Shown: positions 16,827-25,876 of the stretch, piece after piece
How the letters are laid out: every line of letters starts with the position of its first letter
Position numbering within the stretch: the first letter of the stretch is position 1
Assembly: GCF_003116035.1 (NCBI RefSeq)
Contig: NZ_LGQW01000015.1
Span: 2,763,486-2,825,794, forward strand
Source: Azospirillum sp. TSH64
Lineage (GTDB): Bacteria; Pseudomonadota; Alphaproteobacteria; Azospirillales; Azospirillaceae
DNA length: 62,309 nucleotides
Reading direction: 5' to 3'
The notes under the pieces: model-generated
What the model saw: only the letters and a program-made list of their open reading frames with translations
What the model was told of the DNA's origin: nothing
The model's database searches: none
Translations under genes and position numbers: made by a program

Positions 16827-16937
16827 GCTTCGCTCGAAGGCTTGGGACATCCGCCGGACCTGCGGAGGGAGTCCCATGCCCAACAATAAAAAGTCAAAGA
16901 AACCAACCAACCATCACTAAATCTGGGGAGAAGAACT

Positions 16938-17660
16938 ATGGCTCGTGTTGCAGTCGTCACTGGTGGCACCCGCGGCATCGGCGAGGCGGTTGCCGTCGCC
17001 CTGAAGAATGCCGGCTACAAGGTCGCCGCCAACTATGCCGGCAACGATCAGGCGGCCGAGGAATTCACCGCCCGCACCGGCATCCCGACCTACAAGTTCG
17101 ACGTCGCGGACTTCGACGCCTGCAAGAAGGGGATCGCCGCGATCGAGTCCGACCTGGGCCCGGTCGACGTGCTCATCAACAACGCCGGCATCACCCGTGA
17201 CGGCGTGATGCACCGCATGACCTACGATCAGTGGGAGAAGGTGATCCACACCAATCTCTCCTCCTGCTTCAACATGTGCCGCAACGTCATCGACGGCATG
17301 CGCGAGCGTGGGTTCGGCCGCATCGTCAACATCGGCTCGGTCAACGGCCAGGCCGGCCAGTACGGTCAGGTCAACTACGCCGCGGCGAAGTCCGGCATCC
17401 ACGGCTTCACCAAGGCGCTGGCGCAGGAAAGCGCTGCCAAGGGCATCACCGTCAACGCCATCGCGCCGGGCTACATCGACACCGACATGGTGCGCGCGGT
17501 GCCGGCCAACGTGCTGGAGAAGATCGTCGCCCGCATCCCGGTCGGCCGTCTCGGCCGTGCGTCGGAGATCGCCAAGGCCGTGCTGTACCTCGTCGACGAC
17601 GACAACGGCTTCATGACCGGCTCGACCCTGTCGGTCAACGGCGGCCAGCACATGTACTGA
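16938..17660 (+). CDS. phaB: Acetoacetyl-CoA reductase (NADPH)
   Basis: 240 residues, short-chain dehydrogenase. Cofactor motif TGGTRGIG (8-15), NNAGITRD (81-88), catalytic Ser134, Tyr147 and Lys151 (NYAAAKSG), and the C-terminal GSTLSVNGGQHMY typical of PhaB. It reduces acetoacetyl-CoA to (R)-3-hydroxybutyryl-CoA, the PHA synthase substrate. Preceded by GGGGAGAAG; followed by a terminator, so the plus-strand pha cluster ends here. Confidence 0.97.
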   Translation: MARVAVVTGGTRGIGEAVAVALKNAGYKVAANYAGNDQAAEEFTARTGIPTYKFDVADFDACKKGIAAIESDLGPVDVLINNAGITRDGVMHRMTYDQWEKVIHTNLSSCFNMCRNVIDGMRERGFGRIVNIGSVNGQAGQYGQVNYAAAKSGIHGFTKALAQESAAKGITVNAIAPGYIDTDMVRAVPANVLEKIVARIPVGRLGRASEIAKAVLYLVDDDNGFMTGSTLSVNGGQHMY

Positions 17661-17702
17661 TCCCGGACCGGGTCTCGCACCCTGGTTCATGAGGTTTGAC
17701 GA

Positions 17703-17768
17703 AGCCCCTTTCCCGCCCCTGTCCGGACCCCTGGTCCACCCGGGGTGGGGAAGGGGTTTTGTTTTTGC
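17703..17768 (+). terminator. Rho-independent terminator after phaB
   Basis: AGCCCCTTTCCCGCCCC pairs with GGGGTGGGGAAGGGGTT (two mismatches) across a 24-base loop, followed by a T-rich run. Confidence 0.8.
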
Positions 17769-17855
17769 ATTAGCCTCCACCGCACTTGACGGACCGGCCG
17801 CCGAGTTGAAGGTTATCGTCCGTTTCGGACGCACCACCACATTGGACACCCTGCG

Positions 17856-19370
17856 ATGCCCTACACCTCGTTGCGCGACTTCATCGACCGGCTGGAGAAG
17901 GCGGGGCGGCTGGTGGTGGTGAAGGAGCCGGTGTCCAGCGTGCTGGAGATGACCGAGATTCAAACCCGCCTGCTGGCCGAGAACGGCCCGGCGGTGCTGT
18001 TCGAGAATGTCATCAAGGCCGACGGCACGCGTTCGGAGATGCCGGTGCTGGTCAACCTGTTCGGCACGGTCGAGCGGGTCGCCTGGGGCATGGACCGCGA
18101 GCCGCACCAGCTGCGCGCGGTCGGCGAGACGCTGGCCTTCCTCAAGCAGCCGGAACCGCCGGGCGGCTTCCGCGAGGCGCTGGAGCTGATCCCGCTCGCC
18201 AAGACCGTGCTGTCGATGAAGCCGAAGACGGTCGGATCGGCCCCTTGCCAGGAGGTGGTGCTGACCGGCGACGACATCGACCTCGGCCGCCTGCCGGTGC
18301 AGAGCTGCTGGCCGGGCGAGCCGGCGCCGCTGATCACCTGGCCGCTGGTGGTCACCAAGGGGCCGACGGGGAAGCGGGAGGACGACTTCAACCTCGGCAT
18401 CTACCGCATGCAGGTGCTGGGGAAGAACAAGACCATCATGCGCTGGCTAAAGCACCGCGGCGGCGCCCAGCACCATCACCGCTGGGCCGCCAGCGGCAAG
18501 CGCGAGCCGCTGCCCTGCGCCGTCGTGCTGGGGGCCGATCCCGGCACCATCCTGGCCGCGGTGACGCCGGTGCCCGACACCCTGTCGGAATACCAGTTCG
18601 CCGGCCTGCTGCGCGGCAAGAAGGTAGAGCTGGTGGAGTGCAAGACGGTGCCGTTGAAGGTGCCGGCCCAGGCGGAGATCGTCCTGGAAGGCCATGTCAG
18701 CTTGGACGAGTATGCCGACGAGGGGCCGTACGGCGACCACACCGGCTATTACAATTCGGTCGAGCCCTTCCCGGTCTTCACCGTCACCGCCATGACGATG
18801 CGGCGCAAGCCGATCTACCTGTCCACCTTCACCGGCCGGCCGCCCGACGAGCCGTCGGTGCTTGGCGAGGCGCTGAATGAGGTGTTCATCCCGCTGCTGA
18901 TCCAGCAATTCCCGGAAATCGTCGATTTCTGGCTGCCGCCGGAGGGCTGCTCCTACCGCATCGCGGTGGTCAGCATGAAGAAGGCCTATCCCGGCCATGC
19001 CAAGCGGGTGATGATGGGCGTCTGGTCCTTCCTGCGCCAGTTCATGTACACGAAGTGGGTGATCGTCGTGGACGACGACATCGACGCGCGGAACTGGAAG
19101 GACGTGATGTGGGCGATCTCCACCCGCATGGATCCGGCCCGCGACATCACGGTGATCGAAGGCACGCCCATCGACTATCTCGACTTCGCCAGCCCGGAAT
19201 CGGGGCTGGGCGGCAAGGTCGGCCTCGACGCCACCAACAAATGGCCGCCGGAAACCAAGCGCGAGTGGGGCGAGAAGCTGCACATGACCGAGGAGGTCGT
19301 CGACGCGGTCAGCCGGAAATGGGACCTGTACGGACTGCCGGGCAGCGGGAAGCCAATCTGGAAGAAATGA
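17856..19370 (+). CDS. ubiD: UbiD family decarboxylase (4-hydroxy-3-polyprenylbenzoate decarboxylase)
   Basis: 504 residues, normal for UbiD. Family motifs: [17 protein letters not shown] at the N-terminus, [20 protein letters not shown] near residue 150, [21 protein letters not shown] (prFMN-site acidic residues, ~289-300), [18 protein letters not shown] near 430 and TNKWPPET. It uses prenylated FMN, made by UbiX (not in this window), to decarboxylate an aromatic acid. Ubiquinone biosynthesis is the most likely role because it stands among housekeeping genes, but UbiD paralogues with other aromatic substrates exist. Confidence 0.88.
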   Translation: MPYTSLRDFIDRLEKAGRLVVVKEPVSSVLEMTEIQTRLLAENGPAVLFENVIKADGTRSEMPVLVNLFGTVERVAWGMDREPHQLRAVGETLAFLKQPEPPGGFREALELIPLAKTVLSMKPKTVGSAPCQEVVLTGDDIDLGRLPVQSCWPGEPAPLITWPLVVTKGPTGKREDDFNLGIYRMQVLGKNKTIMRWLKHRGGAQHHHRWAASGKREPLPCAVVLGADPGTILAAVTPVPDTLSEYQFAGLLRGKKVELVECKTVPLKVPAQAEIVLEGHVSLDEYADEGPYGDHTGYYNSVEPFPVFTVTAMTMRRKPIYLSTFTGRPPDEPSVLGEALNEVFIPLLIQQFPEIVDFWLPPEGCSYRIAVVSMKKAYPGHAKRVMMGVWSFLRQFMYTKWVIVVDDDIDARNWKDVMWAISTRMDPARDITVIEGTPIDYLDFASPESGLGGKVGLDATNKWPPETKREWGEKLHMTEEVVDAVSRKWDLYGLPGSGKPIWKK

Positions 19371-19378
19371 GCGGGCCA

Positions 19379-19406
19379 CCCTCTCCCGGCCAGGGTCGGG
19401 AGAGGG
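19379..19406. terminator. Palindrome between convergent ubiD and DUF971 genes
   Basis: CCCTCTCCC-ggccagggtc-GGGAGAGGG, perfect 9-bp stem with a 10-base loop, no T-run. It shares the CCCTCTCCC/GGGAGAGGG core with the repeats at 3385-3504 and 27602-27644. Confidence 0.55.
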
Positions 19407-19412
19407 AGTCCA

Positions 19413-19811
19413 TCAGCGCCGCGGGTCGCGGCTCAGGCCCTTGGACTGCAACTCTTCAAGATACTCGGCCCACAGGGCTTCCTGTTCGGTGCCGATCTCG
19501 TAGAGATATTTCCAGGTGAAGATGCCGCTGTCGTGCAGGTCGTCGAAGACGATGCGGATGGCATAGTTGCCGACCTGCTCCAGCCGCATGATGCCGACAT
19601 GGCGGCGACCGGCCACCGTCTGCTTCTGGCTGGGGTTGTGGCCCTGCACCTCGGCGGAGGGGCTGACGACGCGCAGGAACTCCGCCGGGTAGGAGAAGGT
19701 CCGGCCGTCGTCGAAATCGACCTCCAGCCGCTTTTCCTCCTTCTTCAGGCGGATCTCGGTCGGCCAGTGGACCGTGCCGAACCCGTCTCCTGTCTCGGCC
19801 CCTGCACTCAT
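19413..19811 (-). CDS. DUF971 family protein (gamma-butyrobetaine hydroxylase-like N-terminal domain)
   Basis: 132 residues. The DUF971 pattern is clear: [38 protein letters not shown], and [20 protein letters not shown], then WKYLYEIG. The domain also forms the N-terminus of gamma-butyrobetaine hydroxylases and occurs alone in many bacteria, sometimes linked to iron-sulfur assembly; the function here is unproved. Its start overlaps the stop of the upstream Trm112-like gene by 4 bases, so the two are coupled. Confidence 0.85.
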   Translation of the reverse strand: MSAGAETGDGFGTVHWPTEIRLKKEEKRLEVDFDDGRTFSYPAEFLRVVSPSAEVQGHNPSQKQTVAGRRHVGIMRLEQVGNYAIRIVFDDLHDSGIFTWKYLYEIGTEQEALWAEYLEELQSKGLSRDPRR

Positions 19812-20038
19812 CGCGCCGCCCCCGCCTTGTCCAGGCTGCGGGCCTCGTCGATCAGCATGATCGGGATGCCGTCGCGAATCGGATAGGCCAGACCGGCACG
19901 CTCGCTGACCAGCTCCGCACGCTCGGCGTCATAGCGCAGCGGACCCTTGGTCAGCGGGCAGACCAGGATCTCCAGCAGCTTCGGATCGACGCGGGCGTTG
20001 GTTTTCGCTTCGCTGCTCTTGTCCTCGGGCGTCGCCAT
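19808..20038 (-). CDS. Trm112/YcaR family small protein
   Basis: 76 residues. Core [17 protein letters not shown] followed by [18 protein letters not shown] is the Trm112p-like (UPF0434/YcaR) pattern. The usual second Cys of the first knuckle is replaced (CPLTKG), so zinc binding is doubtful, as in many bacterial members. In eukaryotes Trm112 activates methyltransferases; bacterial roles are unknown. A charged 15-residue N-terminal extension precedes the core. First of a two-gene coupled unit with the DUF971 gene. Confidence 0.85.
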   Translation of the reverse strand: MATPEDKSSEAKTNARVDPKLLEILVCPLTKGPLRYDAERAELVSERAGLAYPIRDGIPIMLIDEARSLDKAGAAR

Positions 20039-20065
20039 GTCGTGTCTCGTGGTGATTGGAAGGAA

Positions 20066-20734
20066 TCAATGCTTGGGCGGCGGACCGTCCCCGTCATGGC
20101 TGTCGAGAATGGCCATCTCGACCAGCCCGATCAAGAGCTTCCCACGGTCCGCCAGGGTCGGCGCCTCCAGCAGCGCCTGTTTTTCACCAGGCGTGAAGGG
20201 ACAGATCATCGCCAGCGAGTTGACCAGCCGTTCGTCCAGCGTCGATTCGATGGATTTCCAGTCGACCGACAGGCCCTGGACGCGGAAATAGGTCTTCAGG
20301 GCGCCGAGCAGCCGGGTGCGGTCGATGTCGCCGCAGGACTCGGGTTCCAGGTCGGCGCGGAAGGGGCGCCAGTCGGGCACGACCCGCCGATAGCCGCGCG
20401 CACCTTCCACCTCCCGCCCGATCTCGAACCGGGCGACCCCGGTCAGGGTGATGAGACACCGGCCGTCGTCGGTCTCGGAGAAGCTGGTGATGCGGCCGGC
20501 GCAGCCGCAGGAATAGACGGCCGGCTCGCGTTCCCGCCCGGCGGGGTCGAGGGGCTGGATCATGCCGATCATGCGGCCGCTGCCCAGCGCATCCTCGACC
20601 ATGGCGAGATAGCGGGGCTCGAAGATGTTCAGCGGCAGCCGCGCCCGCGGCAGCAGCAGGACGCCGGCCAGCGGGAAGATCGGCATCATCGCCGGCAATT
20701 GGCTGAACTCGGGGTCGAAGGGGTTTCTGGTCAT
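20066..20734 (-). CDS. Lon N-terminal (substrate-binding) domain protein
   Basis: 222 residues. LAM/Lon substrate-binding (PUA-like) domain without the ATPase or protease: MPIFPLAGVLLLPRARLPLN, then IFEPRYLAMVEDALGSGRMIGM, YSCGCAGRITSF and LITLTGVARFEIG. Such stand-alone proteins are widespread in alphaproteobacteria, usually next to a thioredoxin-TPR gene as here. Probably a substrate-recognition or regulatory protein for proteolysis; unproved. Same strand as the thioredoxin gene, 58 bases downstream of it. Confidence 0.88.
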   Translation of the reverse strand: MTRNPFDPEFSQLPAMMPIFPLAGVLLLPRARLPLNIFEPRYLAMVEDALGSGRMIGMIQPLDPAGREREPAVYSCGCAGRITSFSETDDGRCLITLTGVARFEIGREVEGARGYRRVVPDWRPFRADLEPESCGDIDRTRLLGALKTYFRVQGLSVDWKSIESTLDERLVNSLAMICPFTPGEKQALLEAPTLADRGKLLIGLVEMAILDSHDGDGPPPKH

Positions 20735-20792
20735 GCCAATCAGATAGAACCCCTTCGCCGGTGGAACAGCCGTCCTTTTTTCGGAAAAAGCG

Positions 20793-21746
20793 TCAGCTGA
20801 ACATCATGGTCGACAGGCGGCGGCGGGTCTTCACCGTCAGCGGGTCGGTCTGGCCGAACGCCTCGAAGAACTTCACCAGCTGCTTGCGGGCGCCGTCGTC
20901 GTTCCAGGTCCGGTCGCGCTTGAAGATCTCCAGCAGCTCGTCCACCGCCGCTTCGCGCTTGCCGGCGGCGAACAGCGCCATGGCGAGGTCGAAGCGCGAG
21001 GCATGGTCGTTCGGGTCGTGGGCGACCTTCTCCATCAGCTCCGGGATCGGGCCGGCGTTGGCAGCCTGTTCCGCCACGTCGAGAGCGGCGCGGACATTGG
21101 CCAGCTCCTTGTCCTTGGCGATGGCTTCCGGGGCCTGGGCCAGCATCTGCTTGGCATTCTCCAGGTCGCCGGCGGCGATCAGGCAGCGGACGATGCCGGC
21201 ATAGGCCTGGGCATTCTCCGGCTCAGCCTGCAGGATCTGGCTGTAGAGGTCGAGCGCGCCCTGAAGGTCGCCGCCTTCCAGCATCTCCTTGGCCTGGGCG
21301 AAGGCCTCCTCCAGCATGTCGTCGCCGCCGACACCGGCCTGCTTGGCCAGCGCCACCAGCTTGTCGACGAAGGCCTTCACCTGCGATTCAGGCACGGCGC
21401 CCATGAAGCCATCGACCGGGCGCCCCTGGAAGAAGGCATAGACCGCCGGGATCGACTGCACGCGCAGCTGCGAGGCGATCATCGGGTTGGCGTCGGTGTC
21501 GATCTTCACCAGACGGACCGCGCCCTTGGCGGCGCGCACCACCTTCTCGATGATCGGGCCCAACTGCTTGCAGGGGCCGCACCAGGGCGCCCAGAAATCG
21601 ACGATCACCGGGACATCGCGCGAGGCCTCGATCACGTCGACCATGAAGGCGCGGTCAGTGCTGTCCTTGACGATCTCAGCGGCACCGGGGGCGGCACCGG
21701 CAGGAGCGGCGGGCTTGGAGCCATTGGCGGGGGGCATGGAGAACAT
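20793..21746 (-). CDS. Thioredoxin-TPR protein (CnoX/YbbN-like co-chaperone)
   Basis: 317 residues. A thioredoxin domain (residues ~25-135) with FWAPWCGPCKQLGPII, Cys56 and Cys59, then TPR-like helical repeats to the end (DLQGALDLYSQILQAEPENA, HDPNDHASRFDLAMALFAAG). This is the CnoX/YbbN architecture, a chaperedoxin that protects proteins from overoxidation and hands them to GroEL/DnaK. Here the CGPC motif is intact, so it may also have redox activity. ATG 21746 gives MFSMPPANG; upstream in-frame Mets are not supported. Confidence 0.9.
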   Translation of the reverse strand: MFSMPPANGSKPAAPAGAAPGAAEIVKDSTDRAFMVDVIEASRDVPVIVDFWAPWCGPCKQLGPIIEKVVRAAKGAVRLVKIDTDANPMIASQLRVQSIPAVYAFFQGRPVDGFMGAVPESQVKAFVDKLVALAKQAGVGGDDMLEEAFAQAKEMLEGGDLQGALDLYSQILQAEPENAQAYAGIVRCLIAAGDLENAKQMLAQAPEAIAKDKELANVRAALDVAEQAANAGPIPELMEKVAHDPNDHASRFDLAMALFAAGKREAAVDELLEIFKRDRTWNDDGARKQLVKFFEAFGQTDPLTVKTRRRLSTMMFS

Positions 21747-21930
21747 GGCGTGTTTCGGTCCCGTTGGTGATGCCTGGCCCATTAGGACATCCCGGTGGGC
21801 CATGGAGTTGCCGATCCGGCCGGCCCGGATCCTCATCGTTGGCGACATATGTGAGCGCGCAGGGCGGCTCAAGCAAGCATTGCGTGGGCAGGCATTGTGT
21901 GGACAGGCGCTTCGGAGAGGCGCCGGCCCG

Positions 21931-22491
21931 TCACTCCTGCGTGCGGCCGAACTCGACGATCGCCGGTTCGTGACCGCAGGCGCGGATGAACCGCATCAGA
22001 TCGTCCCGCCGGATCGCGGTGGTGCGGTCGTTCAGCAGCGGGTGATAGTTCAGCAGGTCATGCTCCATCATCGCCTGCTGCAGGACCACGCGCACCTTCT
22101 GTCCGGTGTCGTTGACCAGGGAGAAGGGCGTGACCGATCCCGGCCGGATGCCGAGGAAGCGCCAGAGCCGCTCCGCCGAGGCGAAGGACAGCCGCGCCGA
22201 CCCGATGGCCTTGTCCAGCCGGTTCAGGTCGATTTTTGCGTCCTCCAGCGCCACCACCAGCCAATGCTGGTCCTTCTTGTCCTTCAGGAACAGGTTCTTG
22301 CAATGGCCGCCGGGCAGGGCGCCACGCAGGGCCTTGCTCTCCTCCACCGTGTGCAGTGGCGGGTGGCTGTGCGTGGTCGCCTGGATGCCCAGCGCGTCGA
22401 GCCGCGCCAGCAGTTGATCCGGCGAGGTCGGCAGCGGCGCGTCCCCATCGGGAAGGGAGGCGTCCGGACGGGAGGTCGATGCGGTGTCCAT
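21931..22491 (-). CDS. Prolyl-tRNA editing protein (YbaK/ProX deacylase family)
   Basis: 186 residues. ProX-type YbaK/aminoacyl-tRNA deacylase domain: THSHPPLHTVEESKAL at the N-terminus, GGHCKNLFLKDKKDQHWLVV (catalytic Lys in KNLFLKD), FASAERLWRFLGIRPGSVTPF, and HDLLNYHPLLNDRTTAIRRDDL. Members hydrolyse mischarged Ala-tRNA(Pro) or similar. The trans-editing assignment (ProXp-ala-like) rests on family resemblance. ATG 22491 gives MDTASTSRP; upstream frame reads into the tRNA-Gly antisense and is artefactual. Confidence 0.88.
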   Translation of the reverse strand: MDTASTSRPDASLPDGDAPLPTSPDQLLARLDALGIQATTHSHPPLHTVEESKALRGALPGGHCKNLFLKDKKDQHWLVVALEDAKIDLNRLDKAIGSARLSFASAERLWRFLGIRPGSVTPFSLVNDTGQKVRVVLQQAMMEHDLLNYHPLLNDRTTAIRRDDLMRFIRACGHEPAIVEFGRTQE

Positions 22492-22555
22492 GACAGACCT
22501 TGTACCGGGTGCGCGGAAAATCGTCCAGCCGGTGAAAAAATCTGAAACAACGCGC

Positions 22556-22583
22556 TTGCATTGCGTCGGCCGATGAGTATAGT
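22556..22583 (+). promoter_or_regulatory. Promoter candidate for tRNA-Gly
   Basis: TTGCAT (22556-22561), a 16-base spacer and TATAGT (22578-22583), 70 bases before the tRNA. Confidence 0.55.
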
Positions 22584-22652
22584 CCGCCGCACACCGCCGG
22601 ACGGCAGCGACAACGGTCTGAACCGATGAAACGCCGGACGATGGAATGGAGC

Positions 22653-22727
22653 GCGGGCGTAGCTCAGGGGTAGAGCACAACCTTGCCAAGGTTGGGGTCG
22701 AGGGTTCGAATCCCTTCGCCCGCTCCA
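22653..22727 (+). tRNA. tRNA-Gly (anticodon GCC)
   Basis: 75-base cloverleaf: acceptor GCGGGCG/CGCCCGC, D-arm TAGCTCAGGGGTAGAGCA, anticodon stem CAACC/GGTTG with loop TTGCCAA (anticodon GCC), T-arm GAGGGTTCGAATCCCTT and CCA encoded. Reads GGC/GGU, the dominant Gly codons here. Confidence 0.96.
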
Positions 22728-22763
22728 ATTTCCTCCAGACTTCAAGCTGGAGTATGCGATTTC

Positions 22764-22804
22764 AAAAGGCCGGACCTTCGGGTGCCGGCCTTTCGCATTT
22801 TCTC
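22764..22804 (+). terminator. Terminator after tRNA-Gly
   Basis: AAAGGCCGG(a)-loop-CCGGCCTTT stem followed by CGCATTTTC, 37 bases after the tRNA. Confidence 0.75.
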
Positions 22805-23557
22805 CCCCCTGTTTTCAGTCCATCCGGACTTGCCGGCTTGCGGTCCACAAGCCCTCCGTGGGGGGATGATCGCCCATGGGATCGCTGACCGGCGGGATCG
22901 ACGATCCATCTCATTCTTTCAGCTTTCAATTGCGGCAAGTCAAAGCCCGATCATCATACAATTGTAGGCGGCTGGTCGGAGTGAAACAGCGTGATGTTCC
23001 TCCCATTCCGGCCAAAGGCCGTCCAGCATGGCCGCAGTTGTGCCCGTTGTCTGTGACCGTTGTGATTTCCCATTGATTTCTCGTTCAGGCTGTACACCGT
23101 GTTTGCGTAACCCGAAAGGGGATGCAAAAGTTCCTACGACCTATTTACAGATTGTCAACCTCCTTGCGTATGACCGCATGGGAAGGTACACTTCAAAATC
23201 TAAATAAATAGCGTCTAAGGCTCCGGGGGTTGTAACGAACGAAGACACTCTGCGGAAAATCGGGTCAAAATTCAGAAACATTCCCGTGAAAGGATGCTCC
23301 GGCCATTTGCCTTCGCCCGGCCGGCACCGCTTCACCACCGTGGTTCCGACAGGAATTCGGCGCAGGAATTCGGGATGGCTGAAAGCACCGTTCGGCTCCG
23401 CCCCCGCCCCACCTCCGTCCAACCTCGCCGGACTCGAGAGACGGTCCCTCACCGGGGGCCTCTCCCGACCTCCGCCTCTCCGGACTTCGACCCCGACCTC
23501 CCGACCCGGATGCGAAGCCCGGATACCAAGACCCAGATACCAGGAAAGGAAACCGTC
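22805..23557. other. 753-base gene-free region before the RraA-like gene
   Basis: No credible gene on either strand. It is less GC-rich than its surroundings from about 22,900 to 23,230. It contains the 10-base palindrome TACAATTGTA (22957-22966), a possible regulator site. Its last 280 bases are GC-rich and could be read in frame with the RraA-like gene, but the Pro/Arg-rich translation looks non-coding. The gene's own ribosome site AGGAAAGGA is at 23542-23550. Confidence 0.5.
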
Positions 23558-24226
23558 ATGGCTATGCAGCGCTATCTCGTCGACTATCCCCGGCTGTCCA
23601 CCGATGCCCTCGCCAAATGGTCGTCGGTTCCCAGCAGTGTCGCCTCCGACGCGATGAACCGGTGTCAGAGCATGGATTCGCGGATCAAGCCGATGGTCCC
23701 CGGTATGCGCATCTGCGGTCAGGCCCGCACCGTCGTCACCATGCCCGGCGACAACAGCATGGTTCACCACGCCGTCAGCCTGGCGGAACCGGGTGACGTG
23801 GTGGTGGTGGCCGGCGGCGGCCTGGACGACGTGGCGCTGGCCGGCGAATGGGTGGTGCGCTGCTGCAAGCGGCGTGCGCTGGGCGGTCTGGTTGTCGACG
23901 GTTCTGTCCGCGACCTGCACGAGATCCGCGGGCTGGGCCTGCCGGTCTTCGCCAAGGGTGCCGTGGCCCGCGGCCCGCACAAGAATTTCGGCGGCAAGAT
24001 GGACGTCATTGCGGCCATCGGCGGCGTGCCGGTCAATCCCGGCGACCTGATCCTGGGTGACGAGGATGGCGTGGTGGTGGTGCCGCTGGCCTTCGCCGAC
24101 GCCGCCCTGACCCAGAGCCTCGCCCTGCTGGAGCGCGAGCGCAGATGGACCGAGCAGATCGAGGCCGGCGCCACCCTGGTGGACGTGCTGGGCGTCCCGC
24201 CGCTGGAGATCGTTCCCGCCGACTGA
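23558..24226 (+). CDS. RraA family protein (4-hydroxy-4-methyl-2-oxoglutarate aldolase-like)
   Basis: 222 residues. RraA/HMG-aldolase fold: SVASDAMNRCQSMDSRIKPM, GQARTVVTMPGDNSMVH, LGGLVVDGSVRDLHEIRGLG (the G-x-R-D motif that holds the metal-binding Asp and a catalytic Arg), and VNPGDLILGDEDGVVVVP. These enzymes cleave 4-hydroxy-4-methyl-2-oxoglutarate or decarboxylate oxaloacetate; the RNase E-inhibitor reading applies only to enterobacterial RraA. The following gene is an AEC-type carboxylate exporter/permease, consistent with carboxylic-acid metabolism. Start chosen at ATG 23558 after AGGAAAGGA. Confidence 0.85.
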   Translation: MAMQRYLVDYPRLSTDALAKWSSVPSSVASDAMNRCQSMDSRIKPMVPGMRICGQARTVVTMPGDNSMVHHAVSLAEPGDVVVVAGGGLDDVALAGEWVVRCCKRRALGGLVVDGSVRDLHEIRGLGLPVFAKGAVARGPHKNFGGKMDVIAAIGGVPVNPGDLILGDEDGVVVVPLAFADAALTQSLALLERERRWTEQIEAGATLVDVLGVPPLEIVPAD

Positions 24227-24308
24227 GCGGAACCGTGTAAAGGAAAGCCCCCGCATCGTCGGCCGTACTGCCGGCCGCTGCCGACCCCGCCCCCATGGTG
24301 CCGAGTCC

Positions 24309-25253
24309 ATGTCGCTGATTTTCCAGATCGTCCTGCCGATGTTCGGCCTGATCGCCCTTGGCTTCTGGGCGGCGCGCTACCGTGGCTTCAGCACTGCGAT
24401 GGTCCAGGGGCTTTCCCGTTTCCTCGGCATCTATGCGCTGCCGGCGCTGCTGTTCTCCAACATGGCGCGGGCGGACATCCCGGACCCGCTGGAATGGGCG
24501 GTGCTGGGCTCCTTCTACATCGCGGCGGTCGCGGTCTTCCTGGTCGGCGGGCTGTGGATGCGGATGGCCGGCCGGCGGGAGCAGATCGCTCCCATCGGCC
24601 TTGCCAGTTCCTTTTCCAACATCGCGCTGTTGGGATCGCCGATCATCATGGAAGCCTATGGGCCGACCGTGGCGGTGCCGGTGATGCTGCTGATCGTCTT
24701 CCAATCGCCCCTGCTGTTCACCTCGGCCACCATGCTGGCGGAAACCCAGCGATCGGCGCGCAACGGTCGGACCGGGCGGCCGGTGAAGGCGACGCTGGAC
24801 GCCGCCAAGGCGACGTTGACCAGCCCGCTGGTGGTGTCGGTCATTTTGGGGCTGGCCGCCAATCTGATCCATCTGGCGATCCCGCCCATGGTGATGAAGA
24901 GCTTCACCATGATGGCGCAGACGGTTCTTCCCTGTGCCTGTTTCACGCTGGGGGCGTCGCTGGCGCTCAGCCCGGCCTCGGGCGCGGTGCTGCCGGCCAC
25001 CGTGGTGGCGCTGTTGAAGACCGGCTTGCACCCGCTGCTGACCTGGCTGCTGGCCACCCAGGTCTTCGACCTGCCGCCACTGTGGGTCGCCCCGGCCGTG
25101 ACCGCCGCGGCCTTGCCCATCGGCATCAACGCCTATGTTTTCGCGGAGCGCTACAATGCCGGGCGCGAGGTGGTGTCGATGTCTCTGCTGATCTCAACCC
25201 TGCTGTCGCCGGTGTCGATCTCCATTGCCTTCATGGTGTCGTCCGCAGGATGA
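24309..25253 (+). CDS. AEC family transporter (auxin efflux carrier/malate permease type)
   Basis: 314 residues with about ten hydrophobic helices. Starts MSLIFQIVLPMFGLIALGFW; conserved halves include ALPALLFSNMA, SFSNIALLGSPIIMEAYG (N-terminal repeat) and LPIGINAYVFAERYNAG near the C-terminus, the AEC hallmark. Members move malate, malonate or other small anions. It lies 82 bases after the RraA-like gene on the same strand and may be co-transcribed. Substrate unknown. Confidence 0.9.
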   Translation: MSLIFQIVLPMFGLIALGFWAARYRGFSTAMVQGLSRFLGIYALPALLFSNMARADIPDPLEWAVLGSFYIAAVAVFLVGGLWMRMAGRREQIAPIGLASSFSNIALLGSPIIMEAYGPTVAVPVMLLIVFQSPLLFTSATMLAETQRSARNGRTGRPVKATLDAAKATLTSPLVVSVILGLAANLIHLAIPPMVMKSFTMMAQTVLPCACFTLGASLALSPASGAVLPATVVALLKTGLHPLLTWLLATQVFDLPPLWVAPAVTAAALPIGINAYVFAERYNAGREVVSMSLLISTLLSPVSISIAFMVSSAG

Positions 25254-25876
25254 CGCCGGACCGGAACGACCCACGGGTATTGCCGAAGAAATTTCAAATA
25301 CGCTGAATTTACTTGATGGGTCCGTCGATCCATCCGAAGGGGGCGGCGGCGTGTTCCACGCCGCATGCGGCAGTGTGGCCGCTGTTACCGCCATTGATGG
25401 GAGAGAAAAATCCTGTTAGCCTCTAATTGTATGAATTTCTAAGCATCATGATATCGGCAAGGCTGTGTCTTGATCTTCCAGAACACGGAATATGATAAGC
25501 CAACGGTTCGGCGGCGGGAACTGGCCGGCATAGTTCCGGATAACAATAAATCCGCCTCTTCTGTCGCATATCATAGTATGCTCAAGACTCTGAACGCTTC
25601 AGAACCGAAGAAAATTGATGGCAATTGTGTCATATCAAAGACTCGCATAAAAATAAGCGCGTTAATCATTGCAAAAGATTTTCCGGGTGAGATGGCGCAG
25701 CGATGGCCGTGCCGGCGGGCAGGCCGCCTCGATGCCATTCCCGGAACCGGCGCGGGAGTCCGTCCCCGCAGGCTTTCATCGACCGGAGCGGCGTCGCGCG
25801 GCCGCCGCACGTTCCTCCGCCCCAATGCCATACCGGATCGTTCGCGCCACGGACAGCCGGCCGACGCAGGTGCCCC
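25254..25876. other. 623-base gene-free region before the first chemoreceptor gene
   Basis: No credible gene. Bases ~25,410-25,690 are markedly AT-rich for this genome, probably the promoter region of the chemoreceptor gene; no clear sigma-28 or sigma-70 promoter could be assigned. A long open frame (25470-25880) has atypical composition and is not called. Confidence 0.45.

Noticed and set aside
21931..22728. Extended start for the prolyl-tRNA editing gene up to 22728
   Set aside because: The extra 79 residues read through tRNA-Gly antisense (the familiar MERAKGFEPSTPTLARLCST artefact).
23294..23557. N-terminal extension of the RraA-like protein
   Set aside because: Pro/Arg-rich and unlike the family; AGGAAAGGA supports the ATG at 23558.
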